From Pseudolabrys sp. (lineage in GTDB: Bacteria; Pseudomonadota; Alphaproteobacteria; Rhizobiales; Xanthobacteraceae), in NCBI GenBank assembly GCA_026125925.1, contig JAHCKF010000192.1, forward strand, positions 1-6,836: a DNA stretch of 6,836 nt. Reading direction: 5' to 3'. The position numbers and the translations under genes are program-made. The notes beneath the pieces were generated by a model. That model searched no databases. It was given only the letters and a program-made list of their open reading frames with translations, and was not told the origin of the DNA. Positions 1-6,151 of the stretch are shown here, in pieces (the stretch's first letter is position 1; every line of letters starts with the position of its first letter).

Positions 1-1
1 A

Positions 2-841
2 TTCTCCTGCATCGATGCAACGGGCAAATACCTGTTGCATTCGATGCATCCGCTACAGGTCGTCTGGGTCCGCTATACCGGCGCTTTCGTGCTGGCGCTG
101 TTGTTCATGAACCCGCTGACCAAGCCGGGCATGCTGGTGACTCGCCGGCCGTGGCTGCAAACCGGCCGCGCGGCCCTGCTGTTCGGCTCGACGGGCCTCA
201 ATTTCTTCGCCTTGCAGTTCCTGCAGCTCGACGAGGCGTTGTCGATCCTGTTCTCGACGCCGTTCCTGGTGGCGGTGCTGTGTGGGCCGATCCTCGGCGA
301 GTGGGTGGGGTGGCGGCGCTGGATCGCTATCGGCATCGGTTTCATCGGCGTGCTGTTGGTGGCGCGGCCGGGGTTCGGCGGCTTGCATCCGGCGGCGCTG
401 CTCTCGTTTGGCGGCGCGATCTGCTACGCGCTCTACTCGATCTCGACGCGTGTGCTGTCGCGCAGCGATTCCAGCGAGACGACGTTGTTCTATTCCAACC
501 TGCTCGGCACGGTGGCGATGCTGCCGATCGTGCCGTTCGTCTGGAGCGCGCCGACGGACTGGCTCACTGTCCTGCTGATGGTCGCCATCGGCGCCTTCGG
601 CAGCACCGGCCACTATCTGCTCATCCGCGCCCATCGGCTGGCGCCGGCGTCGACGCTAGCGCCGTTCATCTACACGCAGCTCGTCTGGACCACGACCTGG
701 GGCTTCCTCATCTTCGGTGACGTGCCACACCACTGGACCATCGTCGGTGGGCTGATCGTGGTCGGCTCCGGCCTCTATCTCCTGTACCGCGAGCGCAAGG
801 TGGGCAGGACCGCCGCGGACGGCCGTCCCACCGCCGACTGA
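2..841 (+). CDS. EamA/DMT-family membrane transporter, 5'-truncated
   Basis: This is a predicted inner-membrane permease of the drug/metabolite transporter superfamily (EamA type); the substrate is unknown. The frame is open to the left edge, and the first visible residues (F-S-C-I-D-A-T-G-K-Y-L-L) read as the end of TM1 of an EamA repeat. The gene therefore starts upstream of the window, and the TTG at 35 or an ATG at 44 is not a true start. 279 codons are visible. About nine hydrophobic segments can be seen, so the full protein probably has the usual ten helices in two five-helix EamA repeats. The V-W-V-R-Y motif after TM1 and the P-x-x-x-x-x-x-P helix ends are typical of the family. The C-terminal tail is short, basic and cytoplasmic-looking (Y-R-E-R-K). 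The gene is separated by 110 bases from the E1 alpha gene and is probably a separate unit. The family call is firm; the function is not. Confidence 0.88.
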   Translation, partial: FSCIDATGKYLLHSMHPLQVVWVRYTGAFVLALLFMNPLTKPGMLVTRRPWLQTGRAALLFGSTGLNFFALQFLQLDEALSILFSTPFLVAVLCGPILGEWVGWRRWIAIGIGFIGVLLVARPGFGGLHPAALLSFGGAICYALYSISTRVLSRSDSSETTLFYSNLLGTVAMLPIVPFVWSAPTDWLTVLLMVAIGAFGSTGHYLLIRAHRLAPASTLAPFIYTQLVWTTTWGFLIFGDVPHHWTIVGGLIVVGSGLYLLYRERKVGRTAADGRPTAD

Positions 842-951
842 GGTGGCACGTCTGGCGGCCCTCCGGCAGTTGCAGCGCCGAGAGCATCAGGGCTAAGTTT
901 CCGCCCCGATAACGAAAACAAGCCGGTTTCCGGCGGCGAGGAAATCCCCTT
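842..951. other. Intergenic region upstream of the E1 alpha gene
   Basis: This 110-base gap is the only obvious place for a promoter of the dehydrogenase operon. No convincing -35/-10 pair can be seen; the best pieces (a TTGCAG at 870-875 and a GATAAC at 908-913) are not correctly spaced with good partners. A perfect 5-bp hairpin (GCCGG-TTT-CCGGC, 922-934) lies just before the ribosome binding site (GAGGAA, 938-943) of the E1 alpha gene. No U-tract terminator for the upstream transporter gene is visible. Confidence 0.4.
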
Positions 952-1983
952 ATGGCGACGGTACAAGACCGGGCCCAGGCACCCGGCTCGGGGCTGAATG
1001 ACGATATCGGTGAGGCCAAGCGGCTGGCGATGTATCGCTCGCAACTCCGCATCCGCGAGGCCGAGCAGCGCGCCTACGATCTCTTCCTGCAAAATCTGGT
1101 GAAGGGCACGAGTCACCTGTCGCTCGGTCAGGAAGCGGTGGCGTCGGGCTTTGCCGAGGCGATGCAGAAAGGCGACCTGTCGTTCTGCACCTATCGCGGC
1201 CACGCCCACACTTTGGCGCGCGGCGTCTCGGTCGAGAAGGTGCTCGGCGAACTGATGCAGCGCGACAACGGCCTGATGCGCGGCAAGGGCGGCTCGATGC
1301 ATCTGACGTCGGAAGAGCATGGCGTCATGGGTTCCTATGCCATCATAGGCGCGCATCTGCCCATCGCCTGCGGCGCCGCCTGGCGTGCGCAATACAAGGG
1401 CGACAAGGACGTGTCGGTCTGCTTCTTCGGCGACGGCACCACCAATATCGGCGCCTTCCACGAAGCGCTGAACTTCGCCGCGATCTGGAAGCTGCCGGTG
1501 GTCTTCGTCTGCGAGAACAACCTCTACATGGAATACACGCCGATCGGCGATGTCACGGCGGTGCCGCATCCGGCCGCTGACCGCGCCGCCTCCTACGGCC
1601 TCGAGCGCATCATCATCGACGGCAACGATGCCGACGCCGTTTATCGCACCGCGCAGAAGGCCTTCGCCAAGGCGCGGGCCGGCGAGGGGCCATCGCTGAT
1701 CGAGGCGCTGACCTATCGTCACTCCGGCCATTCGCGCGCCGACCCGGCGAAGTATCGCCCCGAGGGCGAGCTGGAGAAGTGGAAGGAGCGCGATCCAATC
1801 AAGATCTACCGCGAGCGGCTGCAGCAGTTCGGCGTCAGCGACAAGGTGATCGCCGAGATCGACGCTTCGGTGCGTAGGGAAGTCGATGACGCGACCGAAA
1901 CCTGCAAGGCGGCGCCGATGCCGCCGGCCGATATCCTCACCACCGACGTCTATGCCGACGGCGGCTGGGCGTGGAGAAACTGA
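952..1983 (+). CDS. ThDP-dependent 2-oxoacid dehydrogenase E1, alpha subunit (pyruvate/acetoin dehydrogenase type)
   Basis: This is the alpha subunit of the heterotetrameric E1 that decarboxylates a 2-oxoacid (or cleaves acetoin) with thiamine diphosphate and passes the acyl group to the lipoyl arm of E2. The 343-residue length is normal for the family. The ThDP/Mg-binding motif is intact: GDG at residues 160-162, 26 residues, then NN at 189-190. Other family marks are the R-G-K-G-G-S-M-H stretch, the H-L-S-L-G-Q-E-A segment near residue 55 and the Y-R-H-S-G-H-S-R-A-D-P loop that corresponds to the phosphorylation loop of mitochondrial E1 alpha. The ATG at 952 is favoured by GAGGAA at 938-943. 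The V-F-V-C-E-N-N region resembles acetoin dehydrogenase AcoA, while the A-D-P-A-K-Y-R loop resembles PdhA, so the substrate is left open. The beta-subunit gene follows after 2 bases. Confidence 0.93.
   Translation: MATVQDRAQAPGSGLNDDIGEAKRLAMYRSQLRIREAEQRAYDLFLQNLVKGTSHLSLGQEAVASGFAEAMQKGDLSFCTYRGHAHTLARGVSVEKVLGELMQRDNGLMRGKGGSMHLTSEEHGVMGSYAIIGAHLPIACGAAWRAQYKGDKDVSVCFFGDGTTNIGAFHEALNFAAIWKLPVVFVCENNLYMEYTPIGDVTAVPHPAADRAASYGLERIIIDGNDADAVYRTAQKAFAKARAGEGPSLIEALTYRHSGHSRADPAKYRPEGELEKWKERDPIKIYRERLQQFGVSDKVIAEIDASVRREVDDATETCKAAPMPPADILTTDVYADGGWAWRN
1973..1977 (+). promoter_or_regulatory. Ribosome binding site that fixes the E1 beta start
   Basis: GGAGA lies inside the last codons of the E1 alpha gene, 8 bases before the ATG at 1986. 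This supports ATG 1986 over the in-frame GTG at 1971, which would place the start on the Shine-Dalgarno sequence itself and add five residues not typical of the family. Termination at 1981-1983 and restart at 1986 suggest translational coupling of the two subunits. Confidence 0.7.
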
Positions 1984-1985
1984 TC

Positions 1986-2966
1986 ATGGCGGAAATCACC
2001 TATCGTGACGCGGTGATCCGCGGCATCGCCCAGGAAATGAAGCGCGACAACGACGTCGTCTTCCTCGGCGAAGACGTCGCCAAGGCCGGCGGCGTATTCA
2101 AGGCGACTGTCGGGCTCTATGAGCAGTTCGGGCCGTTGCGCGTGCGCGACACGCCGATCTCCGAGCAGGCGATTCTCGGCGCCGCCATGGGCGCGGCGAT
2201 GACGGGGCTGAAGCCGATCGCGGAGATCATGTTCTCGGACTTCTTTGCGGTGTGCTTCGACTACATCGCCAACGAGTTTCCGAAAAGCCGTTACATGTCG
2301 AACGGTCAGACCAAGTGTCCGTTGGTCGTGCGCACCGGCAACGGCGCCGGCTCGCGCTTCGGCGCACAGCATTCTCAGAGCGTCGAGAACTGGTGCATGA
2401 TGATCCCCGGTCTCAAGGTCGTGGCGCCATCCAATCCGCGCGATGTCATCGGGCTGCTGGCCGCCGCGGTGCGCGATCCCGATCCGGTCATCTTCCTTGA
2501 GCACAAGTCGCTGTATCCGACCAAGGGCGAAGTGCCCGATGGCGAGATCGTCGACACGCTCGGCACCGCCAACGTGGTGCGGCCGGGCCGCGACGCCACC
2601 ATTCTCGCTTTGGCGTTGATGGTGCCGCGCGCGGTCGAGGCGGCCGAACGGCTGAAGGCGGAACATGGCATCGACTGCGAGGTTGTCGATGTGCGCTCGC
2701 TGGTGCCGCTCGACACGCAGACCATTCTCGGCTCGGTGGCCAAGACGCACCGGCTGTTCACCGTGGAAGAGAATCCGCGGCTGTGCGGCTGGGGCGCCGA
2801 GATCGTGTCGATCGTCGCCGACGAAGCCTTCTACGATCTGGACGGCCCGCCGGTCCGCATCACCACGCCGCACATCCCGCTGCCGGCGGCGGACGTTCTG
2901 GAAGACATGGTGCTGCCGACGCCCGAGCGCATCGTCGATACCGTGCGGCGCAGTTTGCAAGGCTGA
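1986..2966 (+). CDS. ThDP-dependent 2-oxoacid dehydrogenase E1, beta subunit
   Basis: This is the partner of the E1 alpha subunit; together they form the alpha2-beta2 E1 with ThDP at the interface. The protein is 326 residues from ATG 1986, the usual length. An N-terminal pyrimidine-binding domain (G-E-D-V at 28-31, then D-T-P-I-S-E-Q) carries Glu60, equivalent to the glutamate that activates the ThDP aminopyrimidine. His129 in G-A-Q-H-S-Q-S matches the conserved active-site histidine of E1 beta. The C-terminal transketolase-like domain has the typical D-V-R-S-L-V-P-L-D and T-V-E-E segments near residues 235-265. The key residues are all present, so the E1 should be active, in contrast to the eroded E2 further down. 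The substrate (pyruvate, acetoin or a branched 2-oxoacid) is not decided by the sequence. The gene is followed by a 119-base gap. Confidence 0.94.
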   Translation: MAEITYRDAVIRGIAQEMKRDNDVVFLGEDVAKAGGVFKATVGLYEQFGPLRVRDTPISEQAILGAAMGAAMTGLKPIAEIMFSDFFAVCFDYIANEFPKSRYMSNGQTKCPLVVRTGNGAGSRFGAQHSQSVENWCMMIPGLKVVAPSNPRDVIGLLAAAVRDPDPVIFLEHKSLYPTKGEVPDGEIVDTLGTANVVRPGRDATILALALMVPRAVEAAERLKAEHGIDCEVVDVRSLVPLDTQTILGSVAKTHRLFTVEENPRLCGWGAEIVSIVADEAFYDLDGPPVRITTPHIPLPAADVLEDMVLPTPERIVDTVRRSLQG

Positions 2967-3042
2967 GTGGCAATATCGCAGGGTGAAAATCTGCTATCTC
3001 GTGCGGCGACTGGCAGCCGGACTTTGGCACGATAAAATCGAC

Positions 3043-3059
3043 GTTCGCGGCTCGCGAAC
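3043..3059. promoter_or_regulatory. Perfect hairpin/dyad in the gap before the aldehyde dehydrogenase gene
   Basis: GTTCGCG, a GCT loop, then CGCGAAC gives a perfect 7-bp dyad, 27 bases before the ATG at 3086 and 15 bases before its ribosome binding site. It has no following T-run, so it is not an intrinsic terminator. It could be an operator or a small mRNA leader hairpin. The surrounding gap (2967-3085) is long enough for an internal promoter, but no convincing -35/-10 or sigma-54 site is visible. The dyad is certain; its function is a guess. Confidence 0.4.
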
Positions 3060-3085
3060 AACGATGCAGATGTAAAGGAAAGCGC

Positions 3086-4537
3086 ATGTACGACAACCTT
3101 CTCGCCAACGTTCCGACCGATCTGTGGATCGGCGGCAAATGGAAAAAGGCTTCCGACGGCGGCCGTTTCGACGTTGTCGATCCGGCGACGGAAAAAACCA
3201 TCGCCTCGGTCGCCAGCGCCACCGTCGATGACGCCATCGCCGCGGTCGATGCCGCGGACGCCGCGTTCCCGGCCTGGGCCGCCAAGAAGCCGCGCGAGCG
3301 CGCCGAGATCCTGCGCAAGGCTTTCGAGATCATCATGCGCGACGCCGAGCGCTTCGCGAAACTGATCACGCTGGAGAACGGCAAGGCGCTGTCCGACTCG
3401 CGCGGCGAGGTCGCTTATTCGGCCGAGTTCTTCCGCTGGTACGCGGAAGAGGCGGTGCGCAATCTCGGCTCCATGTCCATGGCGCCGGCGTCGGGCGCGC
3501 GCATCCTCGCCCAGCACAAGCCGGCCGGCATTGCCGTGCTGGTGACGCCGTGGAATTTCCCGGCGGCGATGGCAACGCGCAAGATCGGCCCGGCGCTCGC
3601 CGCCGGCTGCCCGGTGGTGCTCAAGCCCGCCTCCGACACACCGCTCACCATGCTGGCGCTGATGCCGGCGCTGGAAGAAGCCGGCGTGCCGCCCGGTGTC
3701 GTCAACGTCATCCCGTCGCGCTCGTCCGGCAAGGTCGTCTCGGCGATGCTGCACGATCCACGCGTCCGCGTCGTGTCCTTCACCGGCTCCACCGAAGTCG
3801 GCCGCAAGCTGCTGCATGAAGCTGCCGACCAGATTTTGAAGCCGGCCATGGAATTGGGCGGCAACGCGCCGTTCCTGGTGTTCGAGGACGCCGACATCGA
3901 TGCCGCGATCGAAGGCGCGATGATCGCCAAGATGCGCAACATGGGCGAAGCCTGCACCGCGGCCAACCGCTTCTATGTGCACGAGAAGGTGCACGACGAA
4001 TTCGCCAAGAAGCTGTCGGCCAAGATGGCCGGGCTGAAGATGGGCAACGGCCTCGATGACGGCGTCGCCGTCGGTCCGCTGGTCAACAAGGAAGGCCGCG
4101 ACAAGGTCATCGAACTGGTCGATGACGCGGTGTCGAAGGGCGCCAAGGTGCTGACGGGCGGCAAGGTGCCGGACGGCCCGGGCTTCTTCTATCCGGCGAC
4201 CGTGGTGACCAACGTGCCGGACGGCGCCATGATGCTGAACGAGGAAATCTTCGGACCGGTCGCCTCGATCCAGACCTTCAAGACGGAAGACGAAGCGATC
4301 AAGCGTGCCAACGACACCGAGTACGGTCTGGTCGCCTATCTCTACACGAAGGACATGTCGCGCGGCCTGCGCGTCTCCGAGAAGCTCGAGTTCGGCATGA
4401 TCGGCCTCAACCGCGGCCTCGTCTCCGATCCGGCGGCGCCGTTCGGCGGCGTCAAGCAGTCCGGCCTCGGCCGCGAAGGCGCGCAGGAGGGCATGAAAGA
4501 GTTCCTCGAGACGCAATACATCTCGGTGACCTGGTGA
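3086..4537 (+). CDS. NAD(P)-dependent aldehyde dehydrogenase, succinate-semialdehyde dehydrogenase group
   Basis: This is a cytoplasmic aldehyde dehydrogenase of 483 residues, oxidising an aldehyde or semialdehyde to the acid. The catalytic set is complete: Asn157 (P-W-N-F-P), Glu256 (E-L-G-G-N-A-P) and nucleophile Cys290 (G-E-A-C-T-A-A-N-R). The Asn-Glu and Glu-Cys spacings (99 and 34) equal those of ALDH2. The tail F-G-G-V-K-Q-S-G-L-G-R-E is typical of succinate-semialdehyde dehydrogenases (GabD). K-P-A-S at 180-183 resembles the NADP-tolerant GabD proteins. The residue two after Cys290 is Ala, so the Cys-x-Cys redox switch of human SSADH is absent. The usual G-Q before the cysteine is G-E, as in a subset of SSADH relatives. 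The start ATG 3086 has AAAGGA at 3074-3079. The substrate is not proven: neighbouring E1/E2 genes would also fit an aldehyde of another pathway. The stop overlaps the next start. Confidence 0.92.
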   Translation: MYDNLLANVPTDLWIGGKWKKASDGGRFDVVDPATEKTIASVASATVDDAIAAVDAADAAFPAWAAKKPRERAEILRKAFEIIMRDAERFAKLITLENGKALSDSRGEVAYSAEFFRWYAEEAVRNLGSMSMAPASGARILAQHKPAGIAVLVTPWNFPAAMATRKIGPALAAGCPVVLKPASDTPLTMLALMPALEEAGVPPGVVNVIPSRSSGKVVSAMLHDPRVRVVSFTGSTEVGRKLLHEAADQILKPAMELGGNAPFLVFEDADIDAAIEGAMIAKMRNMGEACTAANRFYVHEKVHDEFAKKLSAKMAGLKMGNGLDDGVAVGPLVNKEGRDKVIELVDDAVSKGAKVLTGGKVPDGPGFFYPATVVTNVPDGAMMLNEEIFGPVASIQTFKTEDEAIKRANDTEYGLVAYLYTKDMSRGLRVSEKLEFGMIGLNRGLVSDPAAPFGGVKQSGLGREGAQEGMKEFLETQYISVTW

Positions 4538-4944
4538 ACGCAGTGACCCGTGACGAACTGAGCGCCAGGCTGACGGGAGCCTGGCGCTACATCGGCACCA
4601 ACGTCAAAGGCCAACGCCGCGACAATGGGCCGGACCCCAAGGGCATGATCTATTACGGGCCGCACGGCGAGATGATGGTGCAGATCGCGCCGGACGTCGC
4701 TCGCAAGCGCGCCGGTGCGGTGGTGACGCCGGAGGAGGCGAAGCATGCGCTGTCGGGCTACATCGGCTATCTCGGCACCTACAGCATTGATGCCGCCGCC
4801 GGCACCGTGACGCATCACCGAACCGCGAGCCTGCAGCCGGGCGACGAGGGCGATCTCGTGCGCCGCTGCGAGTTCAAGGGCGACCGGCTGTCGCTGTGGT
4901 CGGCCGACAATTCGCTGGAAGTCATCTGGGAACGGATCAAATGA
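4534..4944 (+). CDS. Small lipocalin-like domain protein
   Basis: This is a 136-residue soluble protein without signal peptide or membrane segment. It matches the lipocalin-like family (Lipocalin_5 type) by pattern: L-T-G-A-W-R-Y at 13-19, D-P-K-G-M-I-Y-Y-G-P-H-G-E-M near 34-47, G-Y-L-G-T-Y-S-I-D at 78-86, T-V-T-H-H at 91-95 and a closing G-D-R-L-S-L strand. These are the alternating strands of a small beta-barrel. No catalytic residues are known for the family; ligand binding is the usual guess. GTG 4534 is chosen as start because GTGA overlaps the stop of the ALDH gene, which points to translational coupling; an in-frame GTG at 4543 is a possible alternative, and no strong ribosome binding site is seen. 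A strong hairpin occupies codons 10-19. Its fixed place between ALDH and E2 suggests a role with the complex, but that is inference. Confidence 0.8.
   Translation: MNAVTRDELSARLTGAWRYIGTNVKGQRRDNGPDPKGMIYYGPHGEMMVQIAPDVARKRAGAVVTPEEAKHALSGYIGYLGTYSIDAAAGTVTHHRTASLQPGDEGDLVRRCEFKGDRLSLWSADNSLEVIWERIK
4561..4588. promoter_or_regulatory. Strong 11-bp hairpin at the 5' end of the lipocalin-like gene
   Basis: AGCGCCAGGCT (4561-4571) and AGCCTGGCGCT (4578-4588) are perfect reverse complements around a 6-base loop. In mRNA this is a very stable GC-rich stem starting 27 bases after the GTG start and 23 bases after the ALDH stop. There is no T-run behind it, so it is not a classical terminator. It could protect the upstream message from 3' decay, act as a processing site, or slow translation of the lipocalin-like gene. 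It also encodes the conserved L-T-G-A-W-R strand, so part of it may be coincidence of codon choice. Confidence 0.55.
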
Positions 4945-4957
4945 CGCGGGAGCGCGA

Positions 4958-6127
4958 ATGGACGTCCTGATGCCGCAGCTCGGCGAGACCGTCGCCGAGG
5001 GCAAGATCGTCAAGTGGTTCAAGCAGGCCGGCGACGCCGTGAGGCCAGGCGAGAACCTGTTCGAGATCGAGACCGACAAGACGTCCATGGAAGTGCCGGC
5101 CATCGCCGCCGGCACGCTCTCCGACATTCGCTTTCAGGTCGGCGAGGTGGCCAAGGTCGGCGCCGTGGTGGCGGTGATCGCCGGGGCGGGTGGACTGCCA
5201 TCTGCGGAAATCAGACCGACGCCAACCGTCAATGCACCGACCAAGGTCCCATCTCCGCTCGTCCCCGCGAAAGCGGGGACCCAGTCTTCTTCTCTGGATT
5301 CCCGCTTTCGCGGGAATGAGCGGGGTGGGGGGCAGGCAACCGGGCAAGCCAGCATCGCTGCACGCGACTTTGCCTATCCCGACATGTCGCCGTGGCGCGA
5401 GGTGCGCACGCCGGAGCGCAATTATGGGCCGGCCAGGATCGGCGGACGTCAGGTCACGCCGCTGGCGCGGCGTCTTGCTTCCGAGCGCGACATTGACCTC
5501 AACCGTGTGACGGGCTCTGGCCCGCATGGCCGTATTGTCGCCGCCGATGTCGCGAAGGCGCCGCCCGCGACTGTGACCGCGCCAACAGTGCCGCCGTATT
5601 ATCTCGTCGCCGATGTCGAGATCGACCGCCTCATGACCATGCAGAGCGAAGCGAAGTCCGCCGGTGCGGAATTCTCTCTTGGTGATTTTGTCGTGAAGGC
5701 CTGGGCGGTGGCGCTCAAACGCGTGACGCCCGAAGCCAGCGCTACTGTCGGCTTGATGACGAGCAGCGACGGTCGCCGAGCTACCAAGCCGATTAGCGAT
5801 GCCGCCGCGAAAACGCTGACCGCGATTGCCCGCGAAGCGGCCGAGCAGGGCGGCGCGGCGCCGGCCGCTGCCACCAGCGCCATCGCCTTGGCAGCCGCAT
5901 CCGGCATCCGCGAATTCACCGCCGTGCTGACGCCGCCTTTCTCGTCCGTGCTCGCCATCGGTCAGCCGCGCCGCGCGCCGATCGAGAGCGCTGATGGCGG
6001 CATCAAATTCATTAGCTTGATGACGGTCACATTGTCATGTGACCATGCACTCGATGCGGCCGTGGCGGCCGATCTGCTGACGACGTTCAAATCCTTGGCT
6101 GAAAATCCAGTGGCCGCCCTGCTGTAA
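4958..6127 (+). CDS. Dihydrolipoamide acyltransferase (E2) with one lipoyl domain and an eroded catalytic core
   Basis: This is the E2 component, 389 residues. Residues 1-76 form a normal lipoyl domain with the lipoylated Lys41 in E-T-D-K-T-S-M-E-V. Residues 100-122 are encoded by an inserted palindromic repeat. Residues about 166-201 form the E3/E1-binding domain (V-T-P-L-A-R-R-L-A ... G-S-G-P-H-G-R-I-V). The acyltransferase domain (about 212-389) is recognisable (Y-Y-L-V-A-D-V-E-I-D, G-I-R-E-F-T-A-V, M-T-V-T-L-S-C-D-H) but short: the usual first helix with R-K-x-I-A-x-R-M is missing, as is the strand region D-I-x-V-A-V ... G-L-x-T-P. His363 is kept, but the DHRxxDG motif is D-H-A-L-D-A-A, one residue short and without Gly, and the S-N-L-G motif reads A-L-A-A. 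No frameshift or stop is seen. The start ATG 4958 has GGGAG at 4948-4952, 13 bases after the previous stop. It may be a lipoyl carrier with weak or no transferase activity. Confidence 0.87.
   Translation: MDVLMPQLGETVAEGKIVKWFKQAGDAVRPGENLFEIETDKTSMEVPAIAAGTLSDIRFQVGEVAKVGAVVAVIAGAGGLPSAEIRPTPTVNAPTKVPSPLVPAKAGTQSSSLDSRFRGNERGGGQATGQASIAARDFAYPDMSPWREVRTPERNYGPARIGGRQVTPLARRLASERDIDLNRVTGSGPHGRIVAADVAKAPPATVTAPTVPPYYLVADVEIDRLMTMQSEAKSAGAEFSLGDFVVKAWAVALKRVTPEASATVGLMTSSDGRRATKPISDAAAKTLTAIAREAAEQGGAAPAAATSAIALAAASGIREFTAVLTPPFSSVLAIGQPRRAPIESADGGIKFISLMTVTLSCDHALDAAVAADLLTTFKSLAENPVAALL
5255..5323. repeat. 69-bp palindromic repeat element inserted in frame in the E2 gene
   Basis: Outer arms CCGCTC (5255-5260) and GAGCGG (5318-5323) pair perfectly. 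Between them lie, with no unpaired bases, three hairpins: GTCCCCGC/GCGGGGAC with a GAAA loop (5261-5280), CCAG/CTGG with a 9-base loop (5281-5297), and ATTCCCGC/GCGGGAAT with a TTTC loop (5298-5317). This is a cloverleaf-like four-way junction. Its length is 23 codons and it starts on a codon boundary, adding P-L-V-P-A-K-A-G-T-Q ... D-S-R-F-R-G-N-E-R. This peptide is familiar from many dispersed repeats of Proteobacteria, and the third arm fits the ATTCCC-N8-GGGAAT pattern of the Neisseria dRS3 repeat. No clear target duplication is visible, and it is the only copy in the window. Confidence 0.88.
6025..6044. other. Perfect 8-bp inverted repeat within the E2 gene
   Basis: GGTCACAT and ATGTGACC flank a TGTC loop. 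The dyad covers the codons of the altered acyltransferase motif (T-L-S-C-D-H). The half-sites are in the opposite order to a CRP site (TGTGA-N6-TCACA). No function can be claimed; the position inside the coding region makes a regulatory role unlikely. Confidence 0.35.
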
Positions 6128-6151
6128 GGAAATTCATTGGGAGAGCAAGTA

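Noticed and set aside
35..37. TTG as the start of the transporter gene
   Set aside because: The frame is open to the window edge and the residues before it fit the first EamA helix, so the gene begins outside the window.
775..2960. Long minus-strand open frames opposite the E1 alpha and beta genes
   Set aside because: They have low-complexity Arg/His/Ala composition and no domain pattern; the + strand frames carry complete catalytic motifs.
3008..3040. Sigma-54-like promoter (TGGCA and TGGCAC pieces) in the gap before the ALDH gene
   Set aside because: No GC element lies at the required 10-base distance from a GG, so the -24/-12 rule is not met.
2983..3075. Possible 30-residue leader peptide starting at GTG 2983 and ending just before the ALDH ribosome binding site
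   Set aside because: There is no usable ribosome binding site, no family pattern, and no run of regulatory codons as in attenuator leaders.
2831..4516. Very long minus-strand open frame (561 codons) opposite the ALDH gene
   Set aside because: It is His/Arg/Asp-rich with no recognisable domain and lies wholly opposite strongly conserved E1 beta and ALDH coding sequence; it is a by-product of high GC and codon bias.
5255..5323. Repeat considered as a CRISPR unit, tRNA-like gene or intrinsic terminator
   Set aside because: There is a single copy with no spacers, no tRNA consensus loops or anticodon arm, and no T-run; it lies inside an intact coding frame.
4937..5527. Minus-strand frame containing a P-A-K-A-G-I-Q ... 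R-F-R-G-D-E peptide
   Set aside because: It reads the other strand of the palindromic repeat, which encodes similar peptides on both strands; the rest has no protein-like pattern.
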